Shown: positions 1-8,763, counted from the stretch's first letter. The stretch is 63,502 bases of DNA from Chloroflexota bacterium (GCA_014584575.1 JACTMP010000030.1:1-63502), one strand, 5' to 3'. Numbers and translations are program-made. The notes: generated from the sequence alone by a model not told the origin.

Positions 1-36
1 GACGAATGATAGGCCATCTTGCTCTCCTTGTTGTAA

Positions 37-732
37 AATGACCCCTATTCTACGGCATACCCATATCTGGGTGTACCCCCTGTATTCCCATTGAACCAAG
101 GTGCTATTGCACACAGCCGGGAGCTATCCTTTGTGGGCAGCGCAACGCACCAGATGCGACTGCTCTCTATGTGTGCGGAACTCAGACCAAATATTGTACT
201 GTTATCCCCTGATATTGGTACTCCTGATTGTTTAGAAGTTGTCAGTGAAACAGTACAACTCCCGTTTACTCCAAAAGTAATGGGATTATTATCTGAACAA
301 GATGATGCTAGGTTCTGTTGACATTTCCAGAGGTAGGCGCAATTCACCGTACCAGAGGAAATGTCAACACGCCCTAGTGCGTACGTATTCATGCACCAGG
401 GTGCCGACGGTCTTTTTCTTAAAAACGACTCGCCGGAAAAATTGTCGGAAGCGATTTTGACTATCACTCAGGGTAAACCCTGGTTTAGTCCTGAATTGTG
501 GCCCATACTGTTCAGTAGACGAACCGACAAACCAGGCTGGGATCTAAGTGAAGAAGACTTGACTATCTTGCGGCTGGTTGCAGATGACAAGACTAACTCG
601 GAAATCGCCTGTGCCTTACATATCTGCCAACGCAAGGTGGGGAAACATATAAGTAGTATCTTTCTCAGCCTAAACGTTAAAACCCGCGCTGGTGCGGTTT
701 CCAAGGCCCTCCGCCTTCAGTTGATAGAGTAA
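37..732 (+). pseudogene. NarL/LuxR-type response regulator, interrupted
   Basis: One reading frame carries a receiver-like segment (about 100-315, including ELRPNIVLLSPDIG, resembling the receiver strand LRPDVVLLDIxMP) and then, after two in-frame stops (TGA at 319 and TAG at 334), the end of the receiver (GADGLFLK) and a LuxR-type helix-turn-helix (LSEEDLTILRLVADDKTNSEIA). The two parts join naturally as one NarL-like regulator of about 215 residues. The usual phospho-acceptor aspartate is a serine in LLSPD, and the N-terminal acidic pair is not visible, so the gene had probably decayed before or besides the interruption. The second half alone could be made from the ATG at 361, giving a lone DNA-binding domain. 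The stops lie inside a palindrome described separately. Confidence 0.6.
316..369. repeat. 54-bp palindromic insertion inside the response regulator
   Basis: Perfect 13-bp inverted repeats (TGTTGACATTTCC and its complement) bound a 28-bp centre that itself has a GGTA/TACC pair. The length is a multiple of three, and the receiver homology continues on both sides in the same frame, as expected of a small foldback element that landed in the gene and brought two stop codons. No transposase or clear target duplication is visible. Confidence 0.5.
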
Positions 733-1064
733 CTGTTTTCTGATCGCTGTTTGCTTTCCTCAACATGACCCTCCAGTGCCAGATTTAGCAAAAGAAGTGC
801 CATATCTAGCATCAAACTGTACCGAGTTTTACCTTGTGTTCTCTGGGCAAGATGGTTTAGCCTACTAGGTGATCAAAAGCTTTATTTCTGATTGTAAAGA
901 TGCAGAATTATCGGTGCAAGTCAGAAGGAGGTGGGGTAGTCTCAATGAAATGATTTCTGATTCTCTGTTTTAGTTGAAGGTAACTATAAGCATTGCACGA
1001 TGCTTGTTTAAAGGTAAAGGTTTGATTGATACATAGTAGTCCTAGTATTACGAGGAGAAAACCC
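733..1064. other. AT-rich intergenic stretch, no gene seen
   Basis: No reading frame here looks coding. There is a small 6-bp hairpin (AAGCAT/ATGCTT, 988-1005). A strong ribosome-binding sequence (CGAGGAGAAA, 1051-1060) at the right edge belongs to the following gene. Confidence 0.4.
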
Positions 1065-2351
1065 ATGTGTACTAACAATAAAATCTTAAGAGCCTTATCT
1101 CTAATAACTACTTTTATGGCGTTAGTAATTGCCATATCTCCAGCCATAGCATTAGAGCAAAACTCTCAATCAGGGATCGAGGTTAATGAGGATGAGTGGA
1201 AAGTTTACACAGATCCTCGCTTCGATTTTACAGTCGAGTATCCCCCATCTTGGAGTATACATTTACGTGATGACACCCCAAATTACGTGGGGGCGACACT
1301 CATTTTCAGTGAAATGGTGTCGCATAGTTCTCTTGACTGTGGCAAACCCTTTTACGCTAAGATTGAAATTGGTCTATATCTGGCCGAGTATGACGAAACC
1401 TCTCTAACAGTATCGGGTTGGTCCGAAAAGTATGACAAAACTGCCCAAAACGAAATCTATCTTCCAGGAGAAGTTCAGAACCTAAGCGCTCGGGAACTAA
1501 CGATAGGAGACAACGAAGCTTATTATAAACAGGGATCTTCACCGCTTACTTCTTTTAGCTATATAAACATTCCATATGAGAAAACCATGTGGTTTATATG
1601 GACAAACTCTGTCAATTCTGAGTATGTTACGATTCTTGAGCATGTGGCCAGTACTTTGAAGTTTGGTGAAAATACACCAACAACTTTAAAAGAAGCTTAT
1701 GGTCAAGATTTCCGACCCATGCCTCTAGAAAATAAGGTTTTGATAGAAAGAGAAGAATTGAATGGTTCCCTTGGCCAAGTTCAACATTGGCTGTTGCCAT
1801 TGCTTGCTCCTGATGGCTACAGAGTTCCTTTCGATAGCCCCACTAGATATATAAAATGCGGAAATATTAATTCCTCACTTTGTGGCGGTACACATAGTGG
1901 TAGCGCGGCCAAAGCAATTGACATTTCTGCTTCGGTTGGCACTTCTGTGAAAAACTCGGTTGCCTCCTACACTAATTGGGTGGGGTGGGACAGCAGTGGT
2001 TACGGCAATCTTGTTAAAATGCGTCACTCGAGTACGAACAACCGCATTTTCTATGCCCATTTGTCGGTATTCAATGTAGCGAATCTTTATCCAGGGGGAG
2101 AACCTCCTCCGTGGCCTGAACCCGTTATTCCGCAGAGCATCGAAATAGCGAAGTCTGGGCAATCTGGCGCTCCAGGAATGGCGGCTCATCTTCATTTTCA
2201 TGTACAGACTTCAGGTGGGTCTGCAGTAGACTTGGCTGGTATGCCTAATCTAACTTTGAATAGTGGTGCTACAGATGGCTATCCTCACTGTGGCAAGTCC
2301 ACTTGTCCTAACCCACCTTCTTTTGACTGTACGTGTGGTCGCTTATATTGA
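1065..2351 (+). CDS. Secreted M23-family (LytM) peptidase-like protein
   Basis: A 428-residue exported protein. The ATG at 1065 follows CGAGGAGAAA with 4-5 nt spacing and gives a clean signal peptide (about residues 1-30, ending near AIA-LEQ). Residues about 40-200 form a domain opening YTDPRFDFTVEYPPSW, a pattern common in extracytoplasmic PsbP-like or uncharacterised domains. The C-terminal part has the M23 zinc-ligand pattern: HSGSAAKAID (first His and Asp) and AAHLHFHV (the HxH motif). M23 enzymes usually cut peptidoglycan cross-bridges or act as processing peptidases outside the membrane; the substrate here is unknown. The Cys-rich tail (CGKSTCPNPPSFDCTCG) could form disulfides. The gene is AT-richer than most of the window and contains no ACGGCCGT octamer, which suggests recent transfer. 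Confidence 0.75.
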   Translation: MCTNNKILRALSLITTFMALVIAISPAIALEQNSQSGIEVNEDEWKVYTDPRFDFTVEYPPSWSIHLRDDTPNYVGATLIFSEMVSHSSLDCGKPFYAKIEIGLYLAEYDETSLTVSGWSEKYDKTAQNEIYLPGEVQNLSARELTIGDNEAYYKQGSSPLTSFSYINIPYEKTMWFIWTNSVNSEYVTILEHVASTLKFGENTPTTLKEAYGQDFRPMPLENKVLIEREELNGSLGQVQHWLLPLLAPDGYRVPFDSPTRYIKCGNINSSLCGGTHSGSAAKAIDISASVGTSVKNSVASYTNWVGWDSSGYGNLVKMRHSSTNNRIFYAHLSVFNVANLYPGGEPPPWPEPVIPQSIEIAKSGQSGAPGMAAHLHFHVQTSGGSAVDLAGMPNLTLNSGATDGYPHCGKSTCPNPPSFDCTCGRLY

Positions 2352-2387
2352 TACTATCGGAAATGAACTATAGGTTTATGGTGTACA

Positions 2388-2427
2388 ATACATGATGCGC
2401 GACTAAGGAGTTTCGCGCATCATGTAT
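2388..2427. terminator. 15-bp stem hairpin after the M23 gene
   Basis: Perfect inverted repeat ATACATGATGCGCGA (2388-2402) and its complement (2413-2427) around a 10-nt loop, 36 nt past the stop codon. There is no T-run, so it may stabilise the mRNA 3' end or be a factor-assisted terminator. Confidence 0.5.
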
Positions 2428-2525
2428 CACGAAACATCGAGATGCTCGTTTCCAATAGTCTCTATAAATTGAGTGACTGACAACTGACAAAACTCATAAG
2501 AATCAACTTGCGCCTACAAAATATC

Positions 2526-3785
2526 ATGAAAAACCTGACTATCCATCTGGTTAGCGGTTGCTTAACAGTCAATTTATTAATCCTCTTAGTTGCCTGTTCT
2601 GCCCCTGGTGAATCGACGCCTGTGCCAACAACGGAGAGTATGATACATGAACCAGATTCAACGTCCACGCCCCTATTAAGCTCTACGGCAGCGCCTACAT
2701 CTGACTTTGTCTTATCACCAACGATTATCCCTTTTTCTACGCCCACGATAGTGCCTACGGAAGATAGCGAATTAGTGGCTACTCCTACGCCAACCATTAC
2801 ACCTGTGCCTGTTCCCCCTGTTGCTTCCGGCGCCGTGGTCTTCTTCGCCTACCAGGATGATTTATGGCGGGCTGACCTGGATGGGCACAACGTGCAGCGA
2901 TTGACGGAAGATGGTCTCTTAAATTGGAGTTGGGGGCAGGAAGATGACGCCTACGCCTGGAGGCGAGTGGCAAACATGCGCCCACCCCATGTCTCCCCCG
3001 ACGGCCGTTGGATTGCCTTCTCGGAAAACGGCCGTAATCTGGTGCTGGTAGACATGACGCAACCCATACCCGCACGATTCGTCACGTCCGGTAATGGGCA
3101 CATGGCCTGGTCCAATAGTTCCCGCTATCTGGCCTTTGGCCCCCATAGCTTACAACTCTACGATGTGCAAGAAGATCAAAGTACCTTCCTGGCTACCGGA
3201 TTTGGACGAGGTATCTTGAATATCATATGGTCGCCAGATGACCGTTTTATCGCCTTTGCCTGTTGTTTTGTGCCAGCCAGCAGCGAAACAAATACAGGTA
3301 TAGAAACAGGTGAAATACAACAGATAGAAGTTTCTACGGCGCAGGTGCAGACTGTTGGCGAAACTACTTTATCGGTGGGTGGTGGTTCGCCGCCCCTATG
3401 CTGGACAGATACAGGAGCAGTTACCATTGCCACGGCCGGTCAAGTACGGAATTGTTCACACCAAAACCACCTTGCCAGTCTTTCTCCTGATGGGTCACAA
3501 AGCGTTTTTCTAGCTTTAGCTTCACCGGACGATAGTGAACTCAGTTTGTTAGCGGTAACGCAGCTAGAGACCGGTCAGATATTGTGGCAACGCGATATAG
3601 CCAATATCCATCCTGACAGAGTCGCCTGGTCTCCTGACGGCCAATATCTGCTAATTGGTGGCGGCGCTTATGATTCGCCGGCGATATGGCGCATAAAAGC
3701 CGATGGCAGTTCAGAGCCGGAAGCTATCATAGCGGAAGGGCTGTTACTGGGTCTTATCCCCCAATGGCAGGTGAACATACGGTAA
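2526..3785 (+). CDS. TolB/WD40-type propeller lipoprotein
   Basis: The product of about 419 residues starts at the ATG at 2526 with a lipoprotein signal (lipobox LVAC, Cys about residue 24), so it should be anchored to the outer face of the membrane. A Thr/Pro/Ser-rich linker (about residues 30-95, repeated TPTPTITPVPVPP-like text) leads to a beta-propeller with repeated W(S/A)PDG.(Y/F)(I/L)AF-type blades (for example VSPDGRWIAFSENG and WSPDGQYLLIGGG). Such propellers normally bind proteins or ligands; no catalytic residues are visible. It is related in type to the broken lipoprotein at 6.2-7.6 kb and the giant protein at 44.4-47.8 kb. The function of this member is not known. Confidence 0.75.
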   Translation: MKNLTIHLVSGCLTVNLLILLVACSAPGESTPVPTTESMIHEPDSTSTPLLSSTAAPTSDFVLSPTIIPFSTPTIVPTEDSELVATPTPTITPVPVPPVASGAVVFFAYQDDLWRADLDGHNVQRLTEDGLLNWSWGQEDDAYAWRRVANMRPPHVSPDGRWIAFSENGRNLVLVDMTQPIPARFVTSGNGHMAWSNSSRYLAFGPHSLQLYDVQEDQSTFLATGFGRGILNIIWSPDDRFIAFACCFVPASSETNTGIETGEIQQIEVSTAQVQTVGETTLSVGGGSPPLCWTDTGAVTIATAGQVRNCSHQNHLASLSPDGSQSVFLALASPDDSELSLLAVTQLETGQILWQRDIANIHPDRVAWSPDGQYLLIGGGAYDSPAIWRIKADGSSEPEAIIAEGLLLGLIPQWQVNIR

Positions 3786-3826
3786 GCAAGGGGTTTGGGT
3801 AATCGTTAAGCGGGCTTGATAAATAA

Positions 3827-3853
3827 AGAGCCTGGCGTGGGGCGTCAGGCTCT
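3827..3853 (-). terminator. Rho-independent-type terminator, best on the minus strand
   Basis: Stem AGAGCCTGGCG / CGTCAGGCTCT (11 bp with one G-T pair, 5-nt loop). On the minus strand it is followed by CTTTATTTA, so it suits the end of the convergent glycosyltransferase fragment; on the plus strand it may also stop the lipoprotein transcript. Confidence 0.6.
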
Positions 3854-3933
3854 TGTTGGGAATGGGTGGGGCAGCGGAGGGCGTCACGGCCGTGAATGTT
3901 CACGCGACCCGGATCACGGTGATTGGTGGTATT

Positions 3934-3953
3934 GGGATGTGGGGGGAGGGGGG
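3934..3953 (+). other. G-run cluster able to form a G-quadruplex
   Basis: GGGATGT followed by GGGGGGA and GGGGGG gives at least four G-triplets within 20 nt, between two ACGGCCGT copies. Only the base pattern supports this. Confidence 0.3.
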
Positions 3954-3980
3954 AGTACGGCCGTGAACCTTCATTATCTA

Positions 3981-4595
3981 TCAATTGCTCAGGATATGTT
4001 TTACGGCACATTCAATTCCATTTTCTGCTCGTATCGTTTCTCCGATGGATAAGGCACGCTGCTGCAAGTTGGTGTTCGTTACGGCATCTATTATAGCCTC
4101 TGCCAATCTTTCAGCGGTCAATTTTATTTGTGGAATGGGCCGCGGGCTAACCCCCAAATCCGCCATACGGCGTCCCCAAAAGAATTGGTCGCCCACAAAG
4201 GGACAGATAACCTGCGGTTTGCCCGCCCGCAAGGCGGCCCCCGTTGTACCCGCCCCGCCATGATGCACAACCGCCGCCACTTGAGGCAAAAGCCAGTCAT
4301 GCGGCACAGCATCCAAAACAAAAACGTCTTTGGCTGTATTATCTCCTGCCAACCCACCCCAGCCCGTCGCCAGGATACCACGCTGTCCGGCAACTCTCAG
4401 GGCTTCTAAGACAATGTCTGTCTTTCCTTTTCCACCACCCATGAACATACTTCCAAAACCAATGTACACGGGCGCCGACCCTTCTTGCAGGAACCTGACC
4501 AACTCCGGATCAGGTTGCCAATTGCATTGACAATCCTGCATTGACAATCCCCAAAGCATAGGCACAATTGCCCCATGACCGACCTGGCGCTGCAA
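3981..4595 (-). pseudogene. Truncated GT1-family glycosyltransferase (C-terminal half)
   Basis: About 200 residues match the C-terminal half of macrolide/sterol-type (GT1, UGT-like) glycosyltransferases: PVYIGFGSM, then the nucleotide-sugar signature region VVHHGGAGTTGAALRAG and PQVICPFVGDQFFWG. Full-length members are about 400-430 residues, so the whole acceptor-binding N-terminal domain is missing. Homology fades near 4520-4560, exactly where the DedA-family gene begins on the other strand, and a 13-14-bp tandem duplication (GCATTGACAATCC at 4524 and 4538) sits at the break. It is best read as a deletion remnant; a separately folded C-terminal domain is unlikely to be active. Confidence 0.7.
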
Positions 4596-5024
4596 TTAGG
4601 CTACGTGGGCCTGTTTCTCATCACCTTTCTGGCTTCCACCATTTTCCCCTTTCCCTCAGAAATCGTGGTGACGGCCATGCCGCCCTTAGGTTACAACCTC
4701 TGGCTGGTCATCATTGTGGCTATGACGGGCAGTTTTCTGGGCAATCTGGTCAATTATTACGTGGGCAAAAAAGGCGCCGATTTTGTCTTTGCCCGCTATG
4801 TGTCCATCAAACCAGAGCGGTGGGCGCAGGCTGAGGCCTATTTTCAAAAGTGGGGCGTCTACTCATTGCTCTTTTCCTGGCTGCCGGTCATTGGCGACCC
4901 GCTGACCGTTGTCGCCGGTGCGCTGCATTGTGACTTGCGCGCGTTCACGTTTTGGGTGTTATTGGGTAAGTTGGTGCGTTATCTCGTCTTTTTTGGCATT
5001 CTCAGCTCATTCTTCGACTTTTAA
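4575..5024 (+). CDS. DedA/YqaA-family (VTT domain) membrane protein
   Basis: A 149-residue polytopic membrane protein with hydrophobic segments near residues 8-30, 38-60, 95-115 and 122-145. It has family marks: FPFPSEIVVTA near the N-terminus, a Gly-rich GSFLGNLVNYYVGKKGA loop, and WLPVIGDPLTVVAGALH. VTT/DedA proteins move or scramble lipids and affect envelope stress responses; the short YqaA branch is poorly characterised. The start has no Shine-Dalgarno sequence, and TTGACA hexamers occur at 4527 and 4541, so the mRNA may have little or no leader. Its 5' end overlaps the antisense glycosyltransferase remnant by 21 bp. A 20-bp perfect hairpin follows the stop. Confidence 0.85.
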   Translation: MTDLALQLGYVGLFLITFLASTIFPFPSEIVVTAMPPLGYNLWLVIIVAMTGSFLGNLVNYYVGKKGADFVFARYVSIKPERWAQAEAYFQKWGVYSLLFSWLPVIGDPLTVVAGALHCDLRAFTFWVLLGKLVRYLVFFGILSSFFDF

Positions 5025-5029
5025 TGTTC

Positions 5030-5076
5030 GTAGTAGGCGATTTATCGCCGTTGGCAGGCGATAAATCGCCTACTAC
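5030..5076. repeat. 20-bp perfect stem-loop between DedA and cyclase genes
   Basis: Arms 5030-5049 and 5057-5076 are perfect complements (core GGCGATTTATCGCC) around a 7-nt loop. It starts 6 nt after a stop codon and has no T-run. It belongs with the other long perfect stem-loops at gene junctions in this window. Confidence 0.7.
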
Positions 5077-5105
5077 AAACAAACGAACAAATCTGGAGGT
5101 TAACC

Positions 5106-5981
5106 ATGAAATTTATCGATCTCACTATTCCTTTGGGCATTGGCACGCCGGCCTGGCCCACCTATGAACCGCTGCAAGTGAAGTATTTCAAACGGCTGGC
5201 GCCCAATGGGGCGAACGGGCAGCTAGTCAGCCACAGTAATCATGTGGGTACGCATCTGGATGGCGAAATCCATTTTTACACGCCGGGCAAAGATATTGCC
5301 CAACTGGACTTTAATTTTCTGGCGGGTGAAGCGGCTATCGTTGACTTGAGTGACATCTGCGGCGACTACGACGTGTATACGCCGGAGATGATTGAAGAGC
5401 GTGTGGAAGTGCGCGATGGCGACATTCTCATCATCCATACCGGCTACCACCACTTTGGCTGGGATCAGCCGTATGGCAATGAGGTGCGTTACATGGTGAT
5501 GCACCCCGGCCCGGACGCTCGTTTTGCCCAATGGTGCCTTGACCGCAAGATTAAATGGATTGGCGTGGACTGCGGCAGCGCCGACCATCCGATGAACACC
5601 AAGATTCGGGAGTGGATGCCGGCGCAGGCCGAAGACGCCGACCGTCATTTTCGCCAGAAATATGGCAAGCCGCTGGCGGACTATTTCACCAAAGAGATGT
5701 ACCAGATGATGCACCTGTGGCTGTTTGACAAGGGGATTATTCATGCGGAGTGTGTGGGTGGGGATATTGATTTGCTGCTGAATCGGCGGGCGCCGGTGGG
5801 CTGTTTCCCCTGGCGGTTTGTGGATGGCGAGGCGAGCATTGCCCGGATTGTGGCTATGGTAGACGACGCGGAGTATGAACAACTGATGGCAAAAAAGGCG
5901 ACCATGCCCCACACGCGCTTTGGCGATTGTTATGACCCGGCGCACGTGGAGCGGTTGGGGGGACGGGGACGGGTGTTTTAG
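5106..5981 (+). CDS. Cyclase/kynurenine-formamidase-family metal hydrolase
   Basis: A 291-residue cytoplasmic protein of the cyclase family (PF04199 type). The signature HVGTHLDGEIHF (about residues 48-59) supplies the His and Asp metal ligands; family members are Mn or Zn hydrolases acting on amides or lactone-like rings, such as N-formylkynurenine or isatin. A further conserved region, DGDILIIHTGYHHFGW, follows near residue 101. The length is slightly above that of bacterial KynB (about 210), with an extended C-terminal half like other large cyclase-family proteins. An excellent ribosome site (GGAGGTTAACC) precedes the ATG. No tryptophan-catabolic neighbours are present, so the substrate cannot be named. 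Confidence 0.8.
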   Translation: MKFIDLTIPLGIGTPAWPTYEPLQVKYFKRLAPNGANGQLVSHSNHVGTHLDGEIHFYTPGKDIAQLDFNFLAGEAAIVDLSDICGDYDVYTPEMIEERVEVRDGDILIIHTGYHHFGWDQPYGNEVRYMVMHPGPDARFAQWCLDRKIKWIGVDCGSADHPMNTKIREWMPAQAEDADRHFRQKYGKPLADYFTKEMYQMMHLWLFDKGIIHAECVGGDIDLLLNRRAPVGCFPWRFVDGEASIARIVAMVDDAEYEQLMAKKATMPHTRFGDCYDPAHVERLGGRGRVF

Positions 5982-6176
5982 GGGTGGTTTCAGGCGTGCT
6001 CGAAGTTTTGCAGTCGCTCGCGAAAAACAAGTTGGCAACGAACAAGTTCTTGCAAGATGTTGAACAAGGGCCAAATCAAATCAGGAAGATCAGACCGCAG
6101 CAAAAGGAAGATTTTGGCTGAGAGCAGCACCGCTGGCAACTTTATATCACGACGGCACAGACCGGAGGGGAAATAT

Positions 6177-7604
6177 ATGTTATCTAAAGGACACTTGTAC
6201 AAGTCTCATGGCCTTACGCTATGCGTACTAATTATTCTCATACTTGGCGCCTGTGCGACAAATGGGGAAAGCAAGCAGTCGGTACTTCTTATCGAGAAAA
6301 GACTTGATGCTCCAGAATCTATGTATGAAATCTACAGTGTAGACCAGGCAGGAAATCAGTTGAGGAAACTTATAGAGTTCAGTCGTATAAATGTCTATTG
6401 GCTATCTCCTGATGGGCAACATCTGGCTCTCCTCACACCCTGGCAAGACGATGGCCCGGATCGCCCTCAGCATGCCCTTACGATTATCAATCTCTATACA
6501 GAAGAGGTGATCACCCAAATTCCCGATGCGGGGCGCTTTAACGCTGAGCGCAATTGGGCCTTTGTCTCTGATCTCTCAATAGTCTGGTCTCCAGATGGAG
6601 ATAAACTAATATTTGAGCGAAATTCGGCAGGCGGACAAGGCGTTGATCTGTGGTTGTATGATTTAGATAAGGACTTAACAATCGCTTTAACGTAAGGGGA
6701 ATCAACGGATTTATACCCTGCTTGGTCGCGTGATGGAGAGAAAATTGCCTTTACCTCACGCCCATTTTGTGGGGGAAACCTGGGGGAATGTTCGTCCATA
6801 GAAGAATACTGGGATATTGTTGTCATGGACGCTGACGGCCGCAACCAGCAGACAATTGTTGATTTTCGCAAAACCGATTTCTTTGCCAACGAGCATTTTA
6901 ATGTCAAATCACTTTGTAAATTAAACTGGTCCCCGCAGGGAGATTTTATCGCTTTTGAAAACCGTTGCATATCTAATGGAGCAGCGGACCCCCATGATGT
7001 CTTTATCACGGCCGTAGATGGAAGTCGTGTAGAACCAGTAACCCAATTCCCAGAATCGCCTGATTCATCAATAATAGATTATGGTTATTCCTCTACCTGG
7101 TCTCAATCTGGAGATAAACTATTTATTGGATATTCGAAAACCGATGTGCTAAATACAAGTTGGTGGGCGGCAGGAGGGTTCCTGATTGTAGATGTGAATA
7201 CATTCACATCTGTGAATTCTCCCGAAATTTATGGATTGCGTACAGGAAGAAGTTGGTCGCCAAATCAGGACTTTTTTGTTGCACACACACTATTTTTACA
7301 CAATGGCAGGTTTTTACCTGGCCCTACTCGATTGAGTAAACTTGATAATGAAGGTAATCTTACATTATTGGCTATTCCTGGTGGATTGCCGTCCGGTTCG
7401 TACCATGAACCAGCCGTTTACTGGTCGCCAGATGGACTTTTCATGGCTTATGCAACAGAGGGAAGAGATCAGGACAACGATGATAATGTTGACTATTTCA
7501 CACGTGAAATAAGTATTGTTTCTACTCAGGACTGGCAGATAAAAGATGTGCCGCTCACAGGTAATATTCGGCCACTCGGTTGGTTTGTGAAGGATAATCG
7601 GTGA
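6177..7604 (+). pseudogene. TolB/WD40-type lipoprotein with one in-frame stop
   Basis: From the ATG at 6177 (site GGAGGGG upstream) the protein has a lipoprotein signal (lipobox LGAC) and propeller blades such as WLSPDGQHLALL and WSPDGDKLIFERN. A TAA at 6693 ends it after 172 residues, but the very same frame continues without a break: YPAWSRDGEKIAFTSRP, MDADGRNQQTI, LNWSPQGDFIAFEN, YWSPDGLFMAYAT, up to 7604. The blades on both sides are in register, so a single substitution has stopped a lipoprotein of about 475 residues. The second part alone lacks an export signal. Its type matches the intact lipoprotein at 2.5-3.8 kb. Stop readthrough or an assembly error are the alternatives. Confidence 0.7.
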
Positions 7605-7660
7605 GGGCCACGCGTAGAATGCCTTCAACTGTCTTGCTTAACGGGAACAATGGAATTCAT

Positions 7661-7699
7661 ACGGCCGTCACCCTCCACGACACCACCTTGCCCAAGTGA
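7661..7699 (+). pseudogene. Fossil tail of a DUF4351/Rpn paralogue
   Basis: The 39 nt read TAVTLHDTTLPK then stop, almost the same as the last 13 codons of the next gene (TAVTLDDITLPE, stop at 8650), with five base differences. No homology continues upstream. It looks like what is left of a tandem copy of the downstream gene. Confidence 0.55.
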
Positions 7700-7744
7700 A
7701 TATCTGTTATAATGAGCCAGGCTCATCCCCACCGGAGGTTCAAC

Positions 7745-8650
7745 ATGACAACAGACTTGCCAGATAGCCCTGGTCGCACCTTACACGACCGTATCTTCAA
7801 GGAGTTCTTGCATCGCTTTCTGCCTGAGTTCCTGCGCATCTTCTTCCCGGCGGAAGCAGCCCGGCTCGATTTCAGTACGCTGACGTTTCTGGATCAGGAA
7901 TTGCGCATCAATCTGCCAGAACAGGTATTGCGTGTGCCGGACTTTGTGGCCGAAGTTTCGACTCTGGACGGAGAGACCGAGGCCATCCTGGTGCATGTAG
8001 AAGTAGAGGGGCGCGACCGGCGCAGCCTGGCGCAGCGGATGTTTGAGTATTACAGCCTGCTGCGCATCCTGCGCCAGAAGAAGGTGCTGCCGCTGGCGCT
8101 GGTGCTGCAACCACAGGCGGGTGGGCTGGGCTGGCAGATGTACCAGGAAACGCTCTTTGGCCGGACGCTGCTAGAATTCCACTATGGGCAGGTGGGGCTG
8201 CGTGACCTGCCCAGTGAAGCGTATCTGCACGGTGACCCGGTGGCGGCGGCGCTGGCGGCTTTAATGCAGCCAACCGAACTCCATCCGGCAGAGGTGAAGC
8301 TGGCCGGTTTGCAAAGCGTCATTCACAGCGACTTGACAGACGGGGACAAGCTCTTTTTAATAGACATCATCGAGACATATCTACCACGTGAGAAACTACC
8401 GGATGCAGGAGAACAGATTATGCAAGCATTAGTAGATACCGAATTGACCTGGGGCGAAAGACACAAGCTAGAAGGCGAGTTAGATGGGGAGATCAAGATG
8501 CTGTTGCGCCTGTTGCGGCACAAATTTGGCCCACTGCCGGAGCCGTTTGTGCAACGGCTAGAGGCAATTGACGACCCGGCGGTATTAGATGAATTAAGTG
8601 AGCAGGTGCTCACGGCCGTCACCCTGGACGACATCACCTTGCCCGAATGA
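7745..8650 (+). CDS. Rpn/PD-(D/E)XK nuclease-type protein with DUF4351 tail
   Basis: A 301-residue protein of the large family often annotated as cytosolic protein or transposase-like (Rpn/YhgA-like). The ATG at 7745 follows GGAGGTT; an in-frame ATG 33 nt upstream lacks such a site. The N-terminal core (FKEFLHRFLPEFLRIFFP, then PDFVAEVSTLDG and ILVHVEVEG) fits the PD-(D/E)XK fold, with Asp and Glu in the expected places. The C-terminal 55 residues (LLRLLRHKFGPLPEPFVQRL onward) match DUF4351. Family members are abundant in Chloroflexota and cyanobacteria, vary in copy number, and relatives promote recombination in vitro; the role here is unproven. Confidence 0.75.
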   Translation: MTTDLPDSPGRTLHDRIFKEFLHRFLPEFLRIFFPAEAARLDFSTLTFLDQELRINLPEQVLRVPDFVAEVSTLDGETEAILVHVEVEGRDRRSLAQRMFEYYSLLRILRQKKVLPLALVLQPQAGGLGWQMYQETLFGRTLLEFHYGQVGLRDLPSEAYLHGDPVAAALAALMQPTELHPAEVKLAGLQSVIHSDLTDGDKLFLIDIIETYLPREKLPDAGEQIMQALVDTELTWGERHKLEGELDGEIKMLLRLLRHKFGPLPEPFVQRLEAIDDPAVLDELSEQVLTAVTLDDITLPE

Positions 8651-8733
8651 GACAGTGGGCGCACGGCCGTACACTCCTTTCCGGCCCGGTTGCTAAATAT
8701 ACGCCAGTTGACGCCATATCGTTGACTTCATAA

Positions 8734-8763
8734 TTGACAACATACCATACAGTATGGTATTCT
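8734..8763 (+). promoter_or_regulatory. tetR promoter with palindromic operator between -35 and -10
   Basis: TTGACA (8734-8739) and TATTCT (8758-8763) are 18 nt apart. Most of the spacer is the 19-bp palindrome ATACCATACAGTATGGTAT (8742-8760), two perfect 9-bp half-sites about one central base. A further half-site GTATGGTAT lies at 8786-8794, next to the start codon. This is the classic layout for self-repression by a TetR dimer. Confidence 0.7.

Noticed and set aside
45..467. 140-codon open frame on the minus strand
   Set aside because: It mirrors the broken response regulator on the plus strand and has no protein-like motifs of its own.
5223..6074. 283-codon minus-strand open frame over the cyclase gene
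   Set aside because: His/Val-rich composition typical of the shadow of a GC-rich gene; the plus-strand cyclase has clear motifs and a ribosome site.
5990..6202. Possible transposase fragment on the minus strand (DLIWPLFNILQELV)
   Set aside because: Short and without a recognisable catalytic motif or terminal repeats; I could not support an insertion sequence.
8000..8650. Rpn/DUF4351 protein as an active transposase of an insertion sequence
   Set aside because: No terminal inverted repeats or target duplication were found around the gene.
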